DNA of 64,000 nucleotides from Qipengyuania algicida (GTDB lineage: Bacteria; Pseudomonadota; Alphaproteobacteria; Sphingomonadales; Sphingomonadaceae): NCBI RefSeq assembly GCF_009828025.1, contig NZ_WTYA01000002.1, positions 62,001-126,000 of the forward strand, given 5' to 3'. A program made the position numbers and the translations under genes. Each line of letters starts with the position of its first letter. The stretch's first letter is position 1. The notes below the pieces were generated by a model, which made no database searches, was not told where the DNA came from, and was given only the letters and a program-made list of their open reading frames with translations. Positions 52,671 through 61,670 of the stretch are shown one piece after another.

Positions 52671-53473
52671 AGCTGCTTGCCATCCGCGCGATCCGTCTCG
52701 TCAGCCAGGATGGTGAGCGGTTGGCGCGCTTTTATGCCGGTATCGGGTTCACGATCTGCAGTGTGCAGAATATTCCGGCTGAAGACATGGCCCGGCTCGG
52801 GCTAGAGGGTGGCGGGATGCGCTGGTCACTCTCACTGGGCGAGCAGCGGGTAGAAATCGACGAATACGAGCGATCTGGCGCCCCCTATCCCGAGAGCGCA
52901 GACGCCGCCGCCCCCTGTTTCCAACATTTCGCTATCGTGACCACGCGGATAGCTGAAGATTGGCGGAGAGCGATCTCCTTCGGCGCGACTCAAATCAGCA
53001 GCGGGGGTCCGGTGCGCTTGCCCGCCAGCAGCGGCGGCGTTACCGCTGGCAAATTCCGCGACCCCGACGGCCATCCGCTCGAACTGTTGGCATTTCCCGA
53101 ACCGGCGGAACACGGTTGGAACGGCGAGGGTACGCTCGGTATCGATCATAGTGCGATCAGCGTAATCGATCTGGCGAAGACCATGCGTTTTTTCGAGGAC
53201 CGGGGCCTGATCCGCCACAAGGGTTCGCACAATTATGGGCCCGAACAGGACTCGTTGGATGGATTGCGCGGTGCTGACGCTGAGGTGCGACCGCTTGCAC
53301 CTGCATCCGCACCGCCTCACCTCGAGCTACTCGCCTACAATCGCTCGTCAGCCGGAGATCCATTTCACGGCTCAGCAAACGACGTCGCGAGCACGCGGAT
53401 CGTGTGGAAAGCCGATGGCGAGAGCGAGCCTTTCCGCGATCCTTCCGGTCACTGGCACGAAATTGTCAGATGA
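52664..53473 (+). CDS. VOC superfamily (glyoxalase/dioxygenase-like) protein
   Basis: A 269-residue protein with two VOC repeats (about residues 8-145 and 160-269). Typical elements are LVSQDGERLARFYAGIGFTI, FQHFAIVT, KFRDPDGHPLELLAFPEP in the first and IDHSAISVIDLAKTMRFFED, PHLELLAYNR, FRDPSGHWHEIV in the second. His/Glu positions for metal binding are retained. VOC enzymes include glyoxalases, extradiol dioxygenases and epimerases; the reaction here is unknown. It is the last gene of the operon; a small hairpin follows at 53481-53496. Confidence 0.8.
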   Translation: MLKLLAIRAIRLVSQDGERLARFYAGIGFTICSVQNIPAEDMARLGLEGGGMRWSLSLGEQRVEIDEYERSGAPYPESADAAAPCFQHFAIVTTRIAEDWRRAISFGATQISSGGPVRLPASSGGVTAGKFRDPDGHPLELLAFPEPAEHGWNGEGTLGIDHSAISVIDLAKTMRFFEDRGLIRHKGSHNYGPEQDSLDGLRGADAEVRPLAPASAPPHLELLAYNRSSAGDPFHGSANDVASTRIVWKADGESEPFRDPSGHWHEIVR

Positions 53474-54080
53474 AATTCGGGCGGGTAACGACCCGCAGTA
53501 TCAAATTTGGAAAATACACAAACGGTCAAGCCACTCTGCTAGCCCAGCCCGCGTACGGACAAAATTATCTCTAATACGAGGGTATGTTTGCGATTGCCAT
53601 TTGCGTAATGAATAGCGGTGGCCCAATGGCCGAAGTTCGGCGGAAAGCCGACAAGTCATCCAATCGTCCGGAATGACCTCTTTCCGCAATTCACTCCCCC
53701 TCAAATCCGCCGTTCCGGGCTGTCCGACACTGCTGAGATTTCCGTGAGCCCCTTTGTCGCACTCACATTCTGGTCAATATTGGGTTCTTTACGAAACTTT
53801 CCGCGAGAAATATCAAAGAGAAATCACACGAAATTTAATGATTTTACATCAGAAATTTTACACATTCGCCTCGCCCCCTCTGCGGGCATGGAGCGATTTC
53901 GGGGCTCCGAGAAGTACCCCAAAAAAATCCCCACTCGCCCGCTGGCTGCACACCGAACATAGTGGGAGCATAAAGACACACGAAGTCCTGCAACACGACT
54001 GAAATGTACGGATTTCTAACGCTTCCAGCATCTCTCCCAGATACAAGCGGAACCGTGCGGATGCATGTGGACGTTGAAAA
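53474..54080. other. Gene-free interval with hairpin and AT-rich stretch
   Basis: About 600 bases without a credible gene. A GCGGGT-AACG-ACCCGC hairpin at 53481-53496 lies just after the operon and may end transcription, although no T run follows. The sequence turns strongly AT-rich around 53760-53870, unlike the rest of the window. The open frame at 53618-53962 lacks a ribosome site and family features. I searched by eye for a duplicate of the tRNA 3' end here (a sign of element insertion) and saw none. Confidence 0.55.
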
Positions 54081-54157
54081 TGGTAGCGGAGGAGGGACTT
54101 GAACCCCCGACACGCGGATTATGATTCCGCTGCTCTAACCAGCTGAGCTACTCCGCC
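54081..54157 (-). tRNA. tRNA-Met (anticodon CAT)
   Basis: Read on the minus strand the sequence folds as a complete 77-base tRNA: acceptor GGCGGAG/CTCCGCT, D-arm GCTC...GAGC, anticodon stem GCGGA/TCCGC around loop ATCATAA (anticodon CAT), T-arm GGGGG-TTCAAGT-CCCTC, discriminator A and an encoded CCA. The G1-U72 pair and overall form suit elongator methionine tRNA; the CAT anticodon alone could also belong to the lysidine-modified isoleucine tRNA, but the body resembles alphaproteobacterial tRNA-Met. Confidence 0.93.
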
Positions 54158-54226
54158 ACAAGGGCTGGCCATGGATACAATCCCAGGCCGGGCAGGCGGC
54201 GCGTTTACGGCGGCGGAAGCACTTGG

Positions 54227-54736
54227 TCAACCGCGAAAGGGAAACCGCTTAACGAGTTCCCATGGGCCGCCTAGATAGCGATGCAATGTCAGTCCCCGGA
54301 AGAAGAAATTGCGCGGCCGGATCGTGGATCCGAGCGATTGCTGCAAAGCCTTCGCCAACACCGGTTCGACCTTGTTCTGGATCGTGACATGAAGCCTTGG
54401 GCTAGCCTGGTCCTGCGCGGTCAACATCCCATGGCAATGCTCTGCAACCTGCTGTCGGAGAAAGAGAAGTTTCGAACTCGAAAGTTTAAGCGCGGTGCCG
54501 CGACCCAGACTCATGACCCCTTCCATTCGCGCGAGCACAGGCGCGGTTTCACCACAAATCCGCGAGAGGTAGCGCAGCAGTTCCGCCTCCATTTGCGGAG
54601 CAAGCGCGTGGAACAGCGTCACATGCGCTTCCAGATAATTGCGCTCGGGCGGGAAATGTTCGGCCCGTAGCCGGGTTGCCCAGCCATGCAGGTCGCGTGG
54701 CAGTTCGGCAGTCAGGATCAGCGGAGCATTCTGCAC
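54227..54736 (-). CDS. 2H phosphoesterase / 2'-5' RNA ligase-like protein
   Basis: A 169-residue 2H phosphoesterase-family protein. The two catalytic HxT motifs are His38-Val-Thr (HVTLF) and His116-Val-Thr (HVTIQN), 78 residues apart as expected. Bacterial relatives (ThpR/LigT) cleave 2',3'-cyclic phosphates or ligate 2'-5' RNA ends, in vivo role uncertain. It follows mltG by 26 bases on the same strand and is probably in the acpP-fabF-mltG transcript. Cytoplasmic. Confidence 0.82.
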   Translation of the reverse strand: MQNAPLILTAELPRDLHGWATRLRAEHFPPERNYLEAHVTLFHALAPQMEAELLRYLSRICGETAPVLARMEGVMSLGRGTALKLSSSKLLFLRQQVAEHCHGMLTAQDQASPRLHVTIQNKVEPVLAKALQQSLGSTIRPRNFFFRGLTLHRYLGGPWELVKRFPFRG

Positions 54737-54762
54737 AGTCTCTCACGCAGCCCCGGGCTGCG

Positions 54763-55731
54763 CTACTCGCCTCTCGCGCGGCGAATGGCACGCCATTTCG
54801 CGACATTGCGATTGTGCTCCTCTAGCGTGTCGGAGAACACGTGCCCCCCAGTGCCATCGGCGACATAATAAAGTGCCTTGGTCGGTGCGGGGTCGAGCAC
54901 GGCGAGGATGCTCTCACGTCCAGGGTTGGTAATCGGCCCCGGAGGAAGGCCAGCCACCGCGCGAGTGTTGTAGGGATTGGGGTCACGCAGTTCCGATTCG
55001 CGAATCATTCGCCCCAACGGCTTGCCCTTGGTGATCGGATAGATCGTTGTGGCGTCTGCGCCCAGCATCATCCCGATGCGCAGCCTGTTGGAAAGCACGC
55101 CGGCGACCATGCGTCGCTCCCCCGCCTTGCCGGTCTCTTTCTCGACGATCGAAGCCAAGGTCACGGCTTGTTCGGGCGTCGTGACCACTGTCGTCGGTTT
55201 ACGCTGCGGCCAAGCGACGGAGAGAAATTTTGTCATCGCATCCTGCATCCGCTTCACTACGGATGCACGCGTATCGCCGCGCTGGTAGGCATAGCTGTCG
55301 GGTAGTATGCTGCCTTCTGCAGGGATCGCGATCTTTCCGGTCAGCAGCGGCTCCGCCATCAGCCTTTCATAGACCATGACCGAGGGCATTCCTTCCGGGA
55401 TCGTGACCAGTCGCCTGATCGGCTTGCCGTGCTGCAATTGGTCGAGGATGCCCGCTTCGCTGGCGTGCCTCGGCAGCTTGAAGTCGCCGGCTTGCACCGG
55501 GTCGTGCGAACCCAGCAGCTTGGCGCGAATCAGGAAGTCCCGCGAGGAACCGATCGCACCGGCCTTGCTCAAATCACCCGCCACCGATGTCAGTGTCGAA
55601 CCGTCACGAACCGTGAATTCATGCGCGGACTGCAAAGGGCCACCCCGCCACCAGCCACCGACCAGCCACAGCAGCGCCATGACCGCGATGAACGCCGGTA
55701 TGGCCACGAGGACGCGGCCGCTAAGGCGCAT
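54763..55731 (-). CDS. mltG: Endolytic murein transglycosylase MltG
   Basis: A 322-residue MltG (YceG-like) protein that cuts nascent peptidoglycan strands and so sets their length. A single N-terminal membrane anchor (residues ~8-27) is followed by a LysM-like segment and the catalytic domain; the proposed catalytic Glu197 lies in LASIVEKETG, and GLPPGPITNPGRESILAVL is the family C-terminal motif. It starts one base after the fabF stop. The acpP-fabF-mltG order is common in alphaproteobacteria. Confidence 0.92.
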   Translation of the reverse strand: MRLSGRVLVAIPAFIAVMALLWLVGGWWRGGPLQSAHEFTVRDGSTLTSVAGDLSKAGAIGSSRDFLIRAKLLGSHDPVQAGDFKLPRHASEAGILDQLQHGKPIRRLVTIPEGMPSVMVYERLMAEPLLTGKIAIPAEGSILPDSYAYQRGDTRASVVKRMQDAMTKFLSVAWPQRKPTTVVTTPEQAVTLASIVEKETGKAGERRMVAGVLSNRLRIGMMLGADATTIYPITKGKPLGRMIRESELRDPNPYNTRAVAGLPPGPITNPGRESILAVLDPAPTKALYYVADGTGGHVFSDTLEEHNRNVAKWRAIRRARGE

Positions 55732-55732
55732 C

Positions 55733-56992
55733 TCAGTCGACTTTCTTCATGACCAGCGAGGCATTGGTGCCACCGAACCCGAAGCTGTTGTTGAGCACGG
55801 CGTTGACCTCGCGCTTCTTCGCTGTGTGGGGAACAAGATCGACACCCTCTGTTCCTTCGTCGGGATCATCGAGGTTCAGCGTGGGCGGGACGATCTGATC
55901 GCGAATCGCCAGAATGCAGAAGATGCTTTCGACGGCGCCAGCCCCACCGAGCAAATGCCCGATAGCCGACTTTGTGCTGCTCATCGAAGCCCCGCACAGA
56001 TCATCGCCGAACACGCGCTTGGCCGCTGCCAGTTCGATGGTATCGGCCATCGTGCTGGTGCCGTGCGCGTTGATATAATCGATATCGCAAGGCTCCAATC
56101 CAGCCTTGCGAAGCGCCATCCGCATCGACAGTTCTGCCCCGCGCCCTTCGGGATGCGGCGCAGTCACGTGATAGGCGTCGCCCGACAGACCATAGCCGAC
56201 CACTTCGGCATAAATCTTCGCACCGCGTGCCTTGGCGTGCTCATATTCTTCGAGCACGACCACACCCGCGCCCTCGCCCATGACGAATCCGCCACGGTTC
56301 TTGTCGTAGGGACGGCTCGCCTTCTCGGGCGTGTCGTTCATGCTGGTGTTGAGTGCGCGCGCCTGCGCGAAACCTGCGATACCCAGCGGGTTCACGGTCG
56401 ATTCGGAGCCTCCCGCCAGCATGATGTCCGCATCATCGTCGCGAATCATGCGCGCGGCATCGCCGATCGAATGCGCACCGGTGGAACATGCGGTGACGAC
56501 CGCGTGGTTCGGACCCATCAGGCCATAGCGGATCGACACCTGCCCGCTGATAAGATTGATGATCCGACCATGCACGAAGTGCGGGCTGACCCGGCCGGGA
56601 CCGCGTTCGTGGAGGTTCACCGATTCATACTCGATGCCCGGCAAGCCGCCGATGCCCGCACCGATCGACACGCCTGCGCGTTCGCGCGTGGCCTCGTCCA
56701 TCTCGGTCAGGCCCGCGTCCTCGATCGCCTGCCCTGCGGCATCGAGACCGTAGACGATGAACGGATCGACCTGCCGCTGGATCTTCGGATCGACGCGCTT
56801 ATCTGCATCGAATCCCCATTCGTGGTCCTTGTCCTTTACCTCGCAGGCGATGGTCGCCTTCTGGTTGGACGCATCGAAGCGCGTGATCTGTCCCGCGCCG
56901 CTTTTTCCGGCGATCAGATTCGCCCAGGAAGTTTCCACATCTCCGCCAAGCGGGGTGACGAGACCGAGACCGGTTACGACCACACGACGCAT
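55733..56992 (-). CDS. fabF: Beta-ketoacyl-ACP synthase II FabF
   Basis: A 419-residue condensing enzyme of fatty acid elongation (malonyl-ACP plus acyl-ACP). The thiolase-fold catalytic residues are Cys169 (VTACSTGAHS), His310 (NAHGTST) and His346 (AIGHLLGG). Length and the N-terminal VVVTGLGLVTPLGGDVETSW are standard for FabF. It lies between acpP (205 bases upstream) and mltG. Cytoplasmic dimer. Confidence 0.95.
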   Translation of the reverse strand: MRRVVVTGLGLVTPLGGDVETSWANLIAGKSGAGQITRFDASNQKATIACEVKDKDHEWGFDADKRVDPKIQRQVDPFIVYGLDAAGQAIEDAGLTEMDEATRERAGVSIGAGIGGLPGIEYESVNLHERGPGRVSPHFVHGRIINLISGQVSIRYGLMGPNHAVVTACSTGAHSIGDAARMIRDDDADIMLAGGSESTVNPLGIAGFAQARALNTSMNDTPEKASRPYDKNRGGFVMGEGAGVVVLEEYEHAKARGAKIYAEVVGYGLSGDAYHVTAPHPEGRGAELSMRMALRKAGLEPCDIDYINAHGTSTMADTIELAAAKRVFGDDLCGASMSSTKSAIGHLLGGAGAVESIFCILAIRDQIVPPTLNLDDPDEGTEGVDLVPHTAKKREVNAVLNNSFGFGGTNASLVMKKVD

Positions 56993-57095
56993 TCACTACT
57001 CTCCAATCAAATGTGCGGCGCTGGAGGCCGCCGATGTCATTTCACCCAGAAACGCAAGCCCTGTAACCTACAAACGACTACAGGCCCAACCCATT

Positions 57096-57182
57096 GGGGC
57101 TGAGCCTGTCGAAGTCCCGTGATTTTTCCAAGCCATGGCAAGGAAAAACGCAGCCCTTCGACCTGCATCAGGCGAACGGGCT
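57096..57182. repeat. REP-like intergenic repeat with hairpin
   Basis: Between acpP and fabF lies GGGGCTGAGCCTGTCGAAG (from 57096), whose complement CTTCGACAGGCTCAGCCCC resembles the short dispersed repeat seen in many sphingomonad intergenic regions. A second unit at 57152-57182 folds as AGCCCTTCG-A-CCTG-CAT-CAGG-CGAACGGGCT with one bulge. Between them TTTTTCC-AA-GCCATGGC-AA-GGAAAAA (57123-57148) is a symmetric dyad. Together they look like a pair of REP sequences in opposite orientation. Confidence 0.5.
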
Positions 57183-57197
57183 CACAATGGCAGCGCG

Positions 57198-57437
57198 TTA
57201 GCCCCGGTGTTCGTCGATGTAGCTCGTCGCATCGCCAACAGTGGTGATCTTCTCGGCTGCATCATCGTCGGGGATTTCGACACCGAATTCTTCCTCGAAA
57301 GCCATCACCAGCTCGACGATGTCGAGGCTGTCCGCACCCAGATCATCAATAAAGCTTGCATCGGGCGTCACCTTCTCGGCTTCGACGCCAAGATGTTCGA
57401 CAACAATCTTCTGCACGCGTTCGGCAGTATCGCTCAT
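57198..57437 (-). CDS. acpP: Acyl carrier protein
   Basis: A 79-residue, highly acidic acyl carrier protein. The phosphopantetheine attachment site is Ser37 in [12 protein letters not shown], within a helix typical of AcpP; N-terminal [18 protein letters not shown] and C-terminal [13 protein letters not shown] fit the primary fatty acid synthesis ACP. The ATG at 57437 is preceded by AGAGGGA; a further in-frame start 26 codons upstream would add a non-family extension. It heads the fabF-mltG cluster, with a REP-like region in the gap. Confidence 0.96.
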   Translation of the reverse strand: MSDTAERVQKIVVEHLGVEAEKVTPDASFIDDLGADSLDIVELVMAFEEEFGVEIPDDDAAEKITTVGDATSYIDEHRG

Positions 57438-57650
57438 ATGTATTCCCTCTTGGACTGGGTTTGGAATCTTGCCTTTCGCCCTACTGAACGCTGCGAGTGC
57501 TGGCAAGTCCCGCAACTTACATCACGCGACGAACGTGTCGTCTGGACGGATTCAACTGGTTTGGTATGCAGGGAATCAACGGGCTCGCACGTATGCGGGG
57601 TATCGCAAAAGCGAACCTTGGCCATCGTGAGGTGAAGAGGGGATATCACC

Positions 57651-58418
57651 ATGAACCGTTCGCGATTCTTCGCATTATTAGCCGCTGCAACCTTGCTTGC
57701 TCCCATACCAGCCGTTGCTAAGGACCGCTCATCCGGTCGTCAGGCCCAGGATCGTGGAACCGCCGAGATTCCGCGCTGCACCCGCAATCTGGGGACCGTC
57801 GCGATTGTTGAGCCCGACAATCAATGGTGGCGACAGCTCAGTCTGGGAAGCCCGGAAGCCATCCTGCGGGTCTTTGTGCAAAGATCCGGCTGCTTTACGC
57901 TGGTTAATCGCGGTCGCTCGATGCAGAACCGCGCGATGGAGCGTGCGCTCGCCGAACAAGGCGAGCTCCAGCAGGGGTCCAACCTCGGGCGCGGCCAAGT
58001 CAAGGCTGCGGACTACTTCCTCCAGCCCGATATCGTCACGACCAATCGTAACAGCGGCGGCGGCGGACTTGGTGCGGCGATGGGCGGCCTTCTCGGCAGC
58101 CGGTTACTCGGCGGGATCGCCGGAGGGCTGAACATCAAGAAGAAGGAAGCCAATGTCACCCTGTCGATCGTCAATGCGCGCACGACGGTCGAGGAAGCGC
58201 TGGTTGAAGGTTACGCCCGCAAGAAGGACATTTCCTTCGGCGGCGGGGCTGGCGGCGGCTGGTGGTCCGGATTTGGAGCGGCAGCTGGCGGCGGATACCA
58301 GAACACCGAGATCGGGCAGGTGATCGTGCTCGCCTACCTTGACGCCTATATCAAGCTGGTGACCCAACTGGGCGGCTTGCCAGCGGATGCCGCCGAGGCG
58401 GCTCCGCAGGCAGACTGA
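57651..58418 (+). CDS. CsgG/HfaB-like secreted protein
   Basis: A 255-residue exported protein with a signal peptide (FFALLAAATLLAPIPAVA, cut near residue 23; no lipobox cysteine). The body resembles CsgG-type proteins: LGTVAIVEPDNQWWRQLSLG, then SPEAILRVFVQRSGCFTLVNRG, then KAADYFLQPDIVTTN. A glycine-rich segment (residues 125-145) and VTLSIVNARTTVEEALVEG follow. CsgG members form outer-membrane pores or lipoprotein complexes; here the lack of a lipidation site argues for a periplasmic relative. Divergent from acpP, convergent to aspS. The family link is moderate. Confidence 0.65.
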   Translation: MNRSRFFALLAAATLLAPIPAVAKDRSSGRQAQDRGTAEIPRCTRNLGTVAIVEPDNQWWRQLSLGSPEAILRVFVQRSGCFTLVNRGRSMQNRAMERALAEQGELQQGSNLGRGQVKAADYFLQPDIVTTNRNSGGGGLGAAMGGLLGSRLLGGIAGGLNIKKKEANVTLSIVNARTTVEEALVEGYARKKDISFGGGAGGGWWSGFGAAAGGGYQNTEIGQVIVLAYLDAYIKLVTQLGGLPADAAEAAPQAD

Positions 58419-58435
58419 CCTGCCGCGATTGTCGT

Positions 58436-58463
58436 CCCGCCGCTGCGCTTAGGCGGCGGCGGG
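58436..58463. terminator. Stem-loop in convergent gap between CsgG-like gene and aspS
   Basis: CCCGCCGC (58436-58443) pairs with GCGGCGGG (58456-58463) over a 12-base loop. It lies in the 54-base gap between two convergent genes, and only a short T run (GCTTT) follows on the plus strand. A shared bidirectional terminator is likely. Confidence 0.65.
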
Positions 58464-58472
58464 ATCGCTTTA

Positions 58473-60269
58473 TCAATCGGCGTTCTTCGTCTCTGCCTTG
58501 GGCGCTTCGATCGTGCGGATGTGCACATCGCGCAGCTGGCGCGGGCCAACTGCGCTGGGTGCGCCCATCATCAGGTCCTGCGCGCGCTGGTTGAGCGGGA
58601 AGGCGATGACCTCGCGGATATTGGGCTCGTCTGCGAGCAGCATCACGATCCGGTCGATCCCGGGCGCAGAGCCTCCGTGTGGTGGCGCACCGAGCTTGAA
58701 AGCTTCGATCATGCCGGAGAAATTCGCATCGACGTCGGCTTTGGAATAGCCGGCGATCTCGAACGCCTTGTACATGATTTCGGGCTTGTGATTCCGGATC
58801 GCACCCGAGGACAGCTCATAGCCGTTGCAGACGATGTCGTACTGCCAAGCCTTGATTTCGAGCGGGTCCTGATTCTCCAGCGCTTCCATCTCGCCCTGCG
58901 GCATCGAGAAGGGATTGTGGCTGAAGTCGACCTTCTTGGCGTCCTCGTCATATTCGAACATCGGGAAGTCGACGATCCAGCAGAATTTGAAGCAGCCCTG
59001 CTCGATCAGGCCCAGTTCCTCGCCAACGCGCGTGCGCGCGGCACCGGCGAGCTTGGCGGCGTCCTTTTCCTTGCCCGCGGCAAAGAACAGCCCGTCATTC
59101 TCGCCAAGTCCCAGCTCGGCATAGAGCTTCTCCATGCCTTCGGTGCCGTGATTCTTGGCGATCGGGCCGCCGAACTCACCGCCCTTGCGGGTGACATAGC
59201 CAAGCCCGGCGAAGCCTTCGCGGCGCGCCCAGTCATTCATCTCGTCGAAGAACTTGCGGCTCTTTTCATGCGTGTTGGGCGCCGGGATCACCCGCACCCG
59301 GCCACCACCGCCGACGATCTTCTCAAACAGGCCGAAACCGGACTTTTCGAAGTGATGGGTAACGTCCGAAATAATCAACGGGTTGCGCAGGTCCGGCTTG
59401 TCGCTGCCATATTTCAGCATCGCTTCGGCATAGGGGATGCGCGGGAAGGTGCCCGCCGGGGTCACGCTCTTGCTGTTCGCGAACTCCTCGAACACGCCGG
59501 CCAGAACCGGCTCGATCGCCTGGAACACGTCTTCCTGTGTGACAAAGCTCATCTCGAAGTCGAGCTGGTAGAATTCTGGGGAACGGTCGGCGCGCAGATC
59601 CTCGTCGCGAAAACATGGTGCAATCTGGAAATAACGGTCGAACCCGGCCACCATCAGCAACTGCTTGAACATCTGCGGCGCCTGCGGAAGCGCATAGAAC
59701 CGACCCGGATGCAGGCGACTGGGGACCAGATAGTCGCGCGCACCTTCGGGGCTGGAGGCGCCCAGGATCGGGGTCTGGAATTCGGTGAATCCCTGATCGG
59801 TCATGCGGCGGCGGATGGACGTGATGACCTGGCTGCGCAGGACAATGTTCTTGTGCACACGTTCGCGCCGCAGATCGACGAAGCGATATTTGAGACGCGT
59901 CTCCTCCGGATAATCCTCCGCCGAATTGACGATCAGCGGCAATTCCTCGGCCCGGCTCTGCACCGTGCATTCACGCGCGAACACCTCGATCCCGCCAGTC
60001 GGCAAATTGGCATTCACCGCTTCCGGGGCACGCGCCTTGACCGTCCCTTCGATCGTGACGACCGATTCGAGCTTCAACCGATCGAGCACCGGCAAAGCCT
60101 CGCTATCGCTGTCGGCAACGATCTGGGTGATGCCGTAGTGATCGCGCAGATCGACGAACAGCACACCGCCATGGTCGCGCTTGTTATGCACCCAGCCCGA
60201 GAGGCGGACGGTTTCGCCGACGTTGTCCTGCGAAAGCTGTGCGCAGGTGTGGGTACGATAGTCGTGCAT
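58473..60269 (-). CDS. aspS: Aspartyl-tRNA synthetase
   Basis: A 598-residue bacterial-type class II AspRS. Order: OB-fold anticodon-binding domain ([20 protein letters not shown], residues ~21-40), class II motif 2 with [20 protein letters not shown] near residue 217-236, the GAD insertion domain characteristic of bacterial enzymes, and motif 3 [13 protein letters not shown] near residue 550. Length is standard. Alphaproteobacteria often use a non-discriminating AspRS that also charges tRNA-Asn; I cannot decide which this is. Divergent from rnd with a 161-base promoter region. Confidence 0.96.
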   Translation of the reverse strand: MHDYRTHTCAQLSQDNVGETVRLSGWVHNKRDHGGVLFVDLRDHYGITQIVADSDSEALPVLDRLKLESVVTIEGTVKARAPEAVNANLPTGGIEVFARECTVQSRAEELPLIVNSAEDYPEETRLKYRFVDLRRERVHKNIVLRSQVITSIRRRMTDQGFTEFQTPILGASSPEGARDYLVPSRLHPGRFYALPQAPQMFKQLLMVAGFDRYFQIAPCFRDEDLRADRSPEFYQLDFEMSFVTQEDVFQAIEPVLAGVFEEFANSKSVTPAGTFPRIPYAEAMLKYGSDKPDLRNPLIISDVTHHFEKSGFGLFEKIVGGGGRVRVIPAPNTHEKSRKFFDEMNDWARREGFAGLGYVTRKGGEFGGPIAKNHGTEGMEKLYAELGLGENDGLFFAAGKEKDAAKLAGAARTRVGEELGLIEQGCFKFCWIVDFPMFEYDEDAKKVDFSHNPFSMPQGEMEALENQDPLEIKAWQYDIVCNGYELSSGAIRNHKPEIMYKAFEIAGYSKADVDANFSGMIEAFKLGAPPHGGSAPGIDRIVMLLADEPNIREVIAFPLNQRAQDLMMGAPSAVGPRQLRDVHIRTIEAPKAETKNAD

Positions 60270-60430
60270 CTAAACTCTTTCCAATTTCGGGGCTATGAGG
60301 CAAGGCGTGTGCATAGCGCAGGCATTTGCCATCGGCTCGCGCGCGCTAACAGGCCAAGCTTGCCCTTTTGTCAAGGCGCGGGCGATGCCGGGGGCGGCAC
60401 TCCGCCCGAACGCGAACAAAAGAAAAGACT

Positions 60431-61648
60431 ATGCAAATCCATGAGTTGATTACCGATACCGACACATTGAGCGCCTTGTGCGAGCGGCTCGCCAAATCGG
60501 ATTTCGTGACGGTTGATACCGAATTCATGCGCGAGAACACCTATTGGCCGGAACTTTGCCTGGTGCAAATCGCCAATGACAAGGAAGCCGCCGCGATCGA
60601 TCCGCTGGCTCCGAATATCGATCTGGCGCCACTGCTTGATCTGCTGGTCGACAATGAAGACGTGCTCAAGGTGTTCCACGCCGGGGGGCAGGATGTCGAA
60701 ATCATCTACAACCTCACCGGCAAGACCCCGCATCCTATATTCGACACCCAGATCGCGATGATGGCGATCAGCCAGTCCGAGCAGATCGGCTACGCCAACC
60801 TTGTCGAAAGCTGGCTCGGCTTCACCGTCGACAAAGGTGCGCGCTTCACCGACTGGAGCCGCCGCCCGCTGACCGACCGGCAGATCGAATATGCCATCGG
60901 CGATGTCACCCACCTGTCCAACATCTTCCCACGCATCCTCAAGAAACTGATCAAGACCGGGCGCGGCGGGTGGCTCGATGCAGAGATGGAAAAGCTCGCC
61001 GAACCGGCGAATTATGCCAATGATCCCGGTCTGTCGTGGAAGCGCATTCGCTCGCCGGGGCGCAATCCGGCAGTGCTCGGACGCCTGAAAGCGCTGGCTG
61101 CGTGGCGCGAGGGAGAGGCCCAGCACAAGAACATTCCTCGCGGGCGGATTATGCGGGACGAAACGCTGGCCGATATCGCCAGCCACCCGCCCAAGGCACA
61201 GGGCGATCTGGCCAAGGTGCGCGGCCTGTCCAACTCCTGGCGGGACAATGACATCGGCAAGCGGCTGATGAAGGTGCTCGAAAAGGCCGAACCGCTGCCC
61301 AAAGACGAAATGCCGGTGAAGCCCAAGCCCGGCGCCCCGCTGGGCAAGGAAGGCGCGCTGGTGGCCGATTTGCTCAAGCTGCTGCTCAAGATCCGCGCGC
61401 GAGAGATCGACGTTGCCGCGCGGCTGCTGACCCGCTCGGATGAAATGGAAGCGCTGGCCGCCGGTACGCGCAAGCTCCCGGTGCTCGAAGGCTGGCGCTA
61501 TGAGGTGTTCGGCCGTGACGCGCTCGATCTCGTCGAAGGCAAGCTGGCGTTCGCGGTCAAGGATGGGCGGCTGCTCATGACCCATATCGACGACATGGAG
61601 GCCGACCTGCGCGCCACCGCAAACCCAACCGCCGAAGCGGCGGAATAG
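60431..61648 (+). CDS. rnd: Ribonuclease D
   Basis: A 405-residue 3'-5' exoribonuclease of tRNA maturation. The DEDD exonuclease residues appear in VTVDTEFMRE (Asp, Glu), HAGGQDVEII (Asp) and YAIGDVTHL (Asp); the HRDC nucleic-acid-binding domain follows (LGRLKALAAWREGEAQHKNI and DLAKVRGL). The ATG at 60431 begins the family MQIHELITDT; a GGGCGG-CACT-CCGCCC hairpin at 60392-60407 lies in its leader and may influence translation. Divergent from aspS. Confidence 0.93.
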   Translation: MQIHELITDTDTLSALCERLAKSDFVTVDTEFMRENTYWPELCLVQIANDKEAAAIDPLAPNIDLAPLLDLLVDNEDVLKVFHAGGQDVEIIYNLTGKTPHPIFDTQIAMMAISQSEQIGYANLVESWLGFTVDKGARFTDWSRRPLTDRQIEYAIGDVTHLSNIFPRILKKLIKTGRGGWLDAEMEKLAEPANYANDPGLSWKRIRSPGRNPAVLGRLKALAAWREGEAQHKNIPRGRIMRDETLADIASHPPKAQGDLAKVRGLSNSWRDNDIGKRLMKVLEKAEPLPKDEMPVKPKPGAPLGKEGALVADLLKLLLKIRAREIDVAARLLTRSDEMEALAAGTRKLPVLEGWRYEVFGRDALDLVEGKLAFAVKDGRLLMTHIDDMEADLRATANPTAEAAE

Positions 61649-61670
61649 CGGCGCGAGAGGGGCGCAAAAC

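Noticed and set aside
53618-53962. Open frame of 114 codons between the operon and tRNA-Met
   Set aside because: No ribosome site, no family, AT-rich drift typical of non-coding sequence.
54175-54230. TTGACC and TTGTAT upstream of tRNA-Met as -35/-10 boxes
   Set aside because: The two are 44 bases apart, far beyond a workable spacer.
57123-57148. Symmetric TTTTTCC-AA-GCCATGGC-AA-GGAAAAA as a terminator for acpP
   Set aside because: On the acpP transcript the T run precedes the stem and an A run follows it, so it does not fit an intrinsic terminator; kept only as part of the repeat region.
58521-60449. A 642-codon open frame antisense to aspS
   Set aside because: No recognisable motif, while the minus strand encodes a full AspRS.
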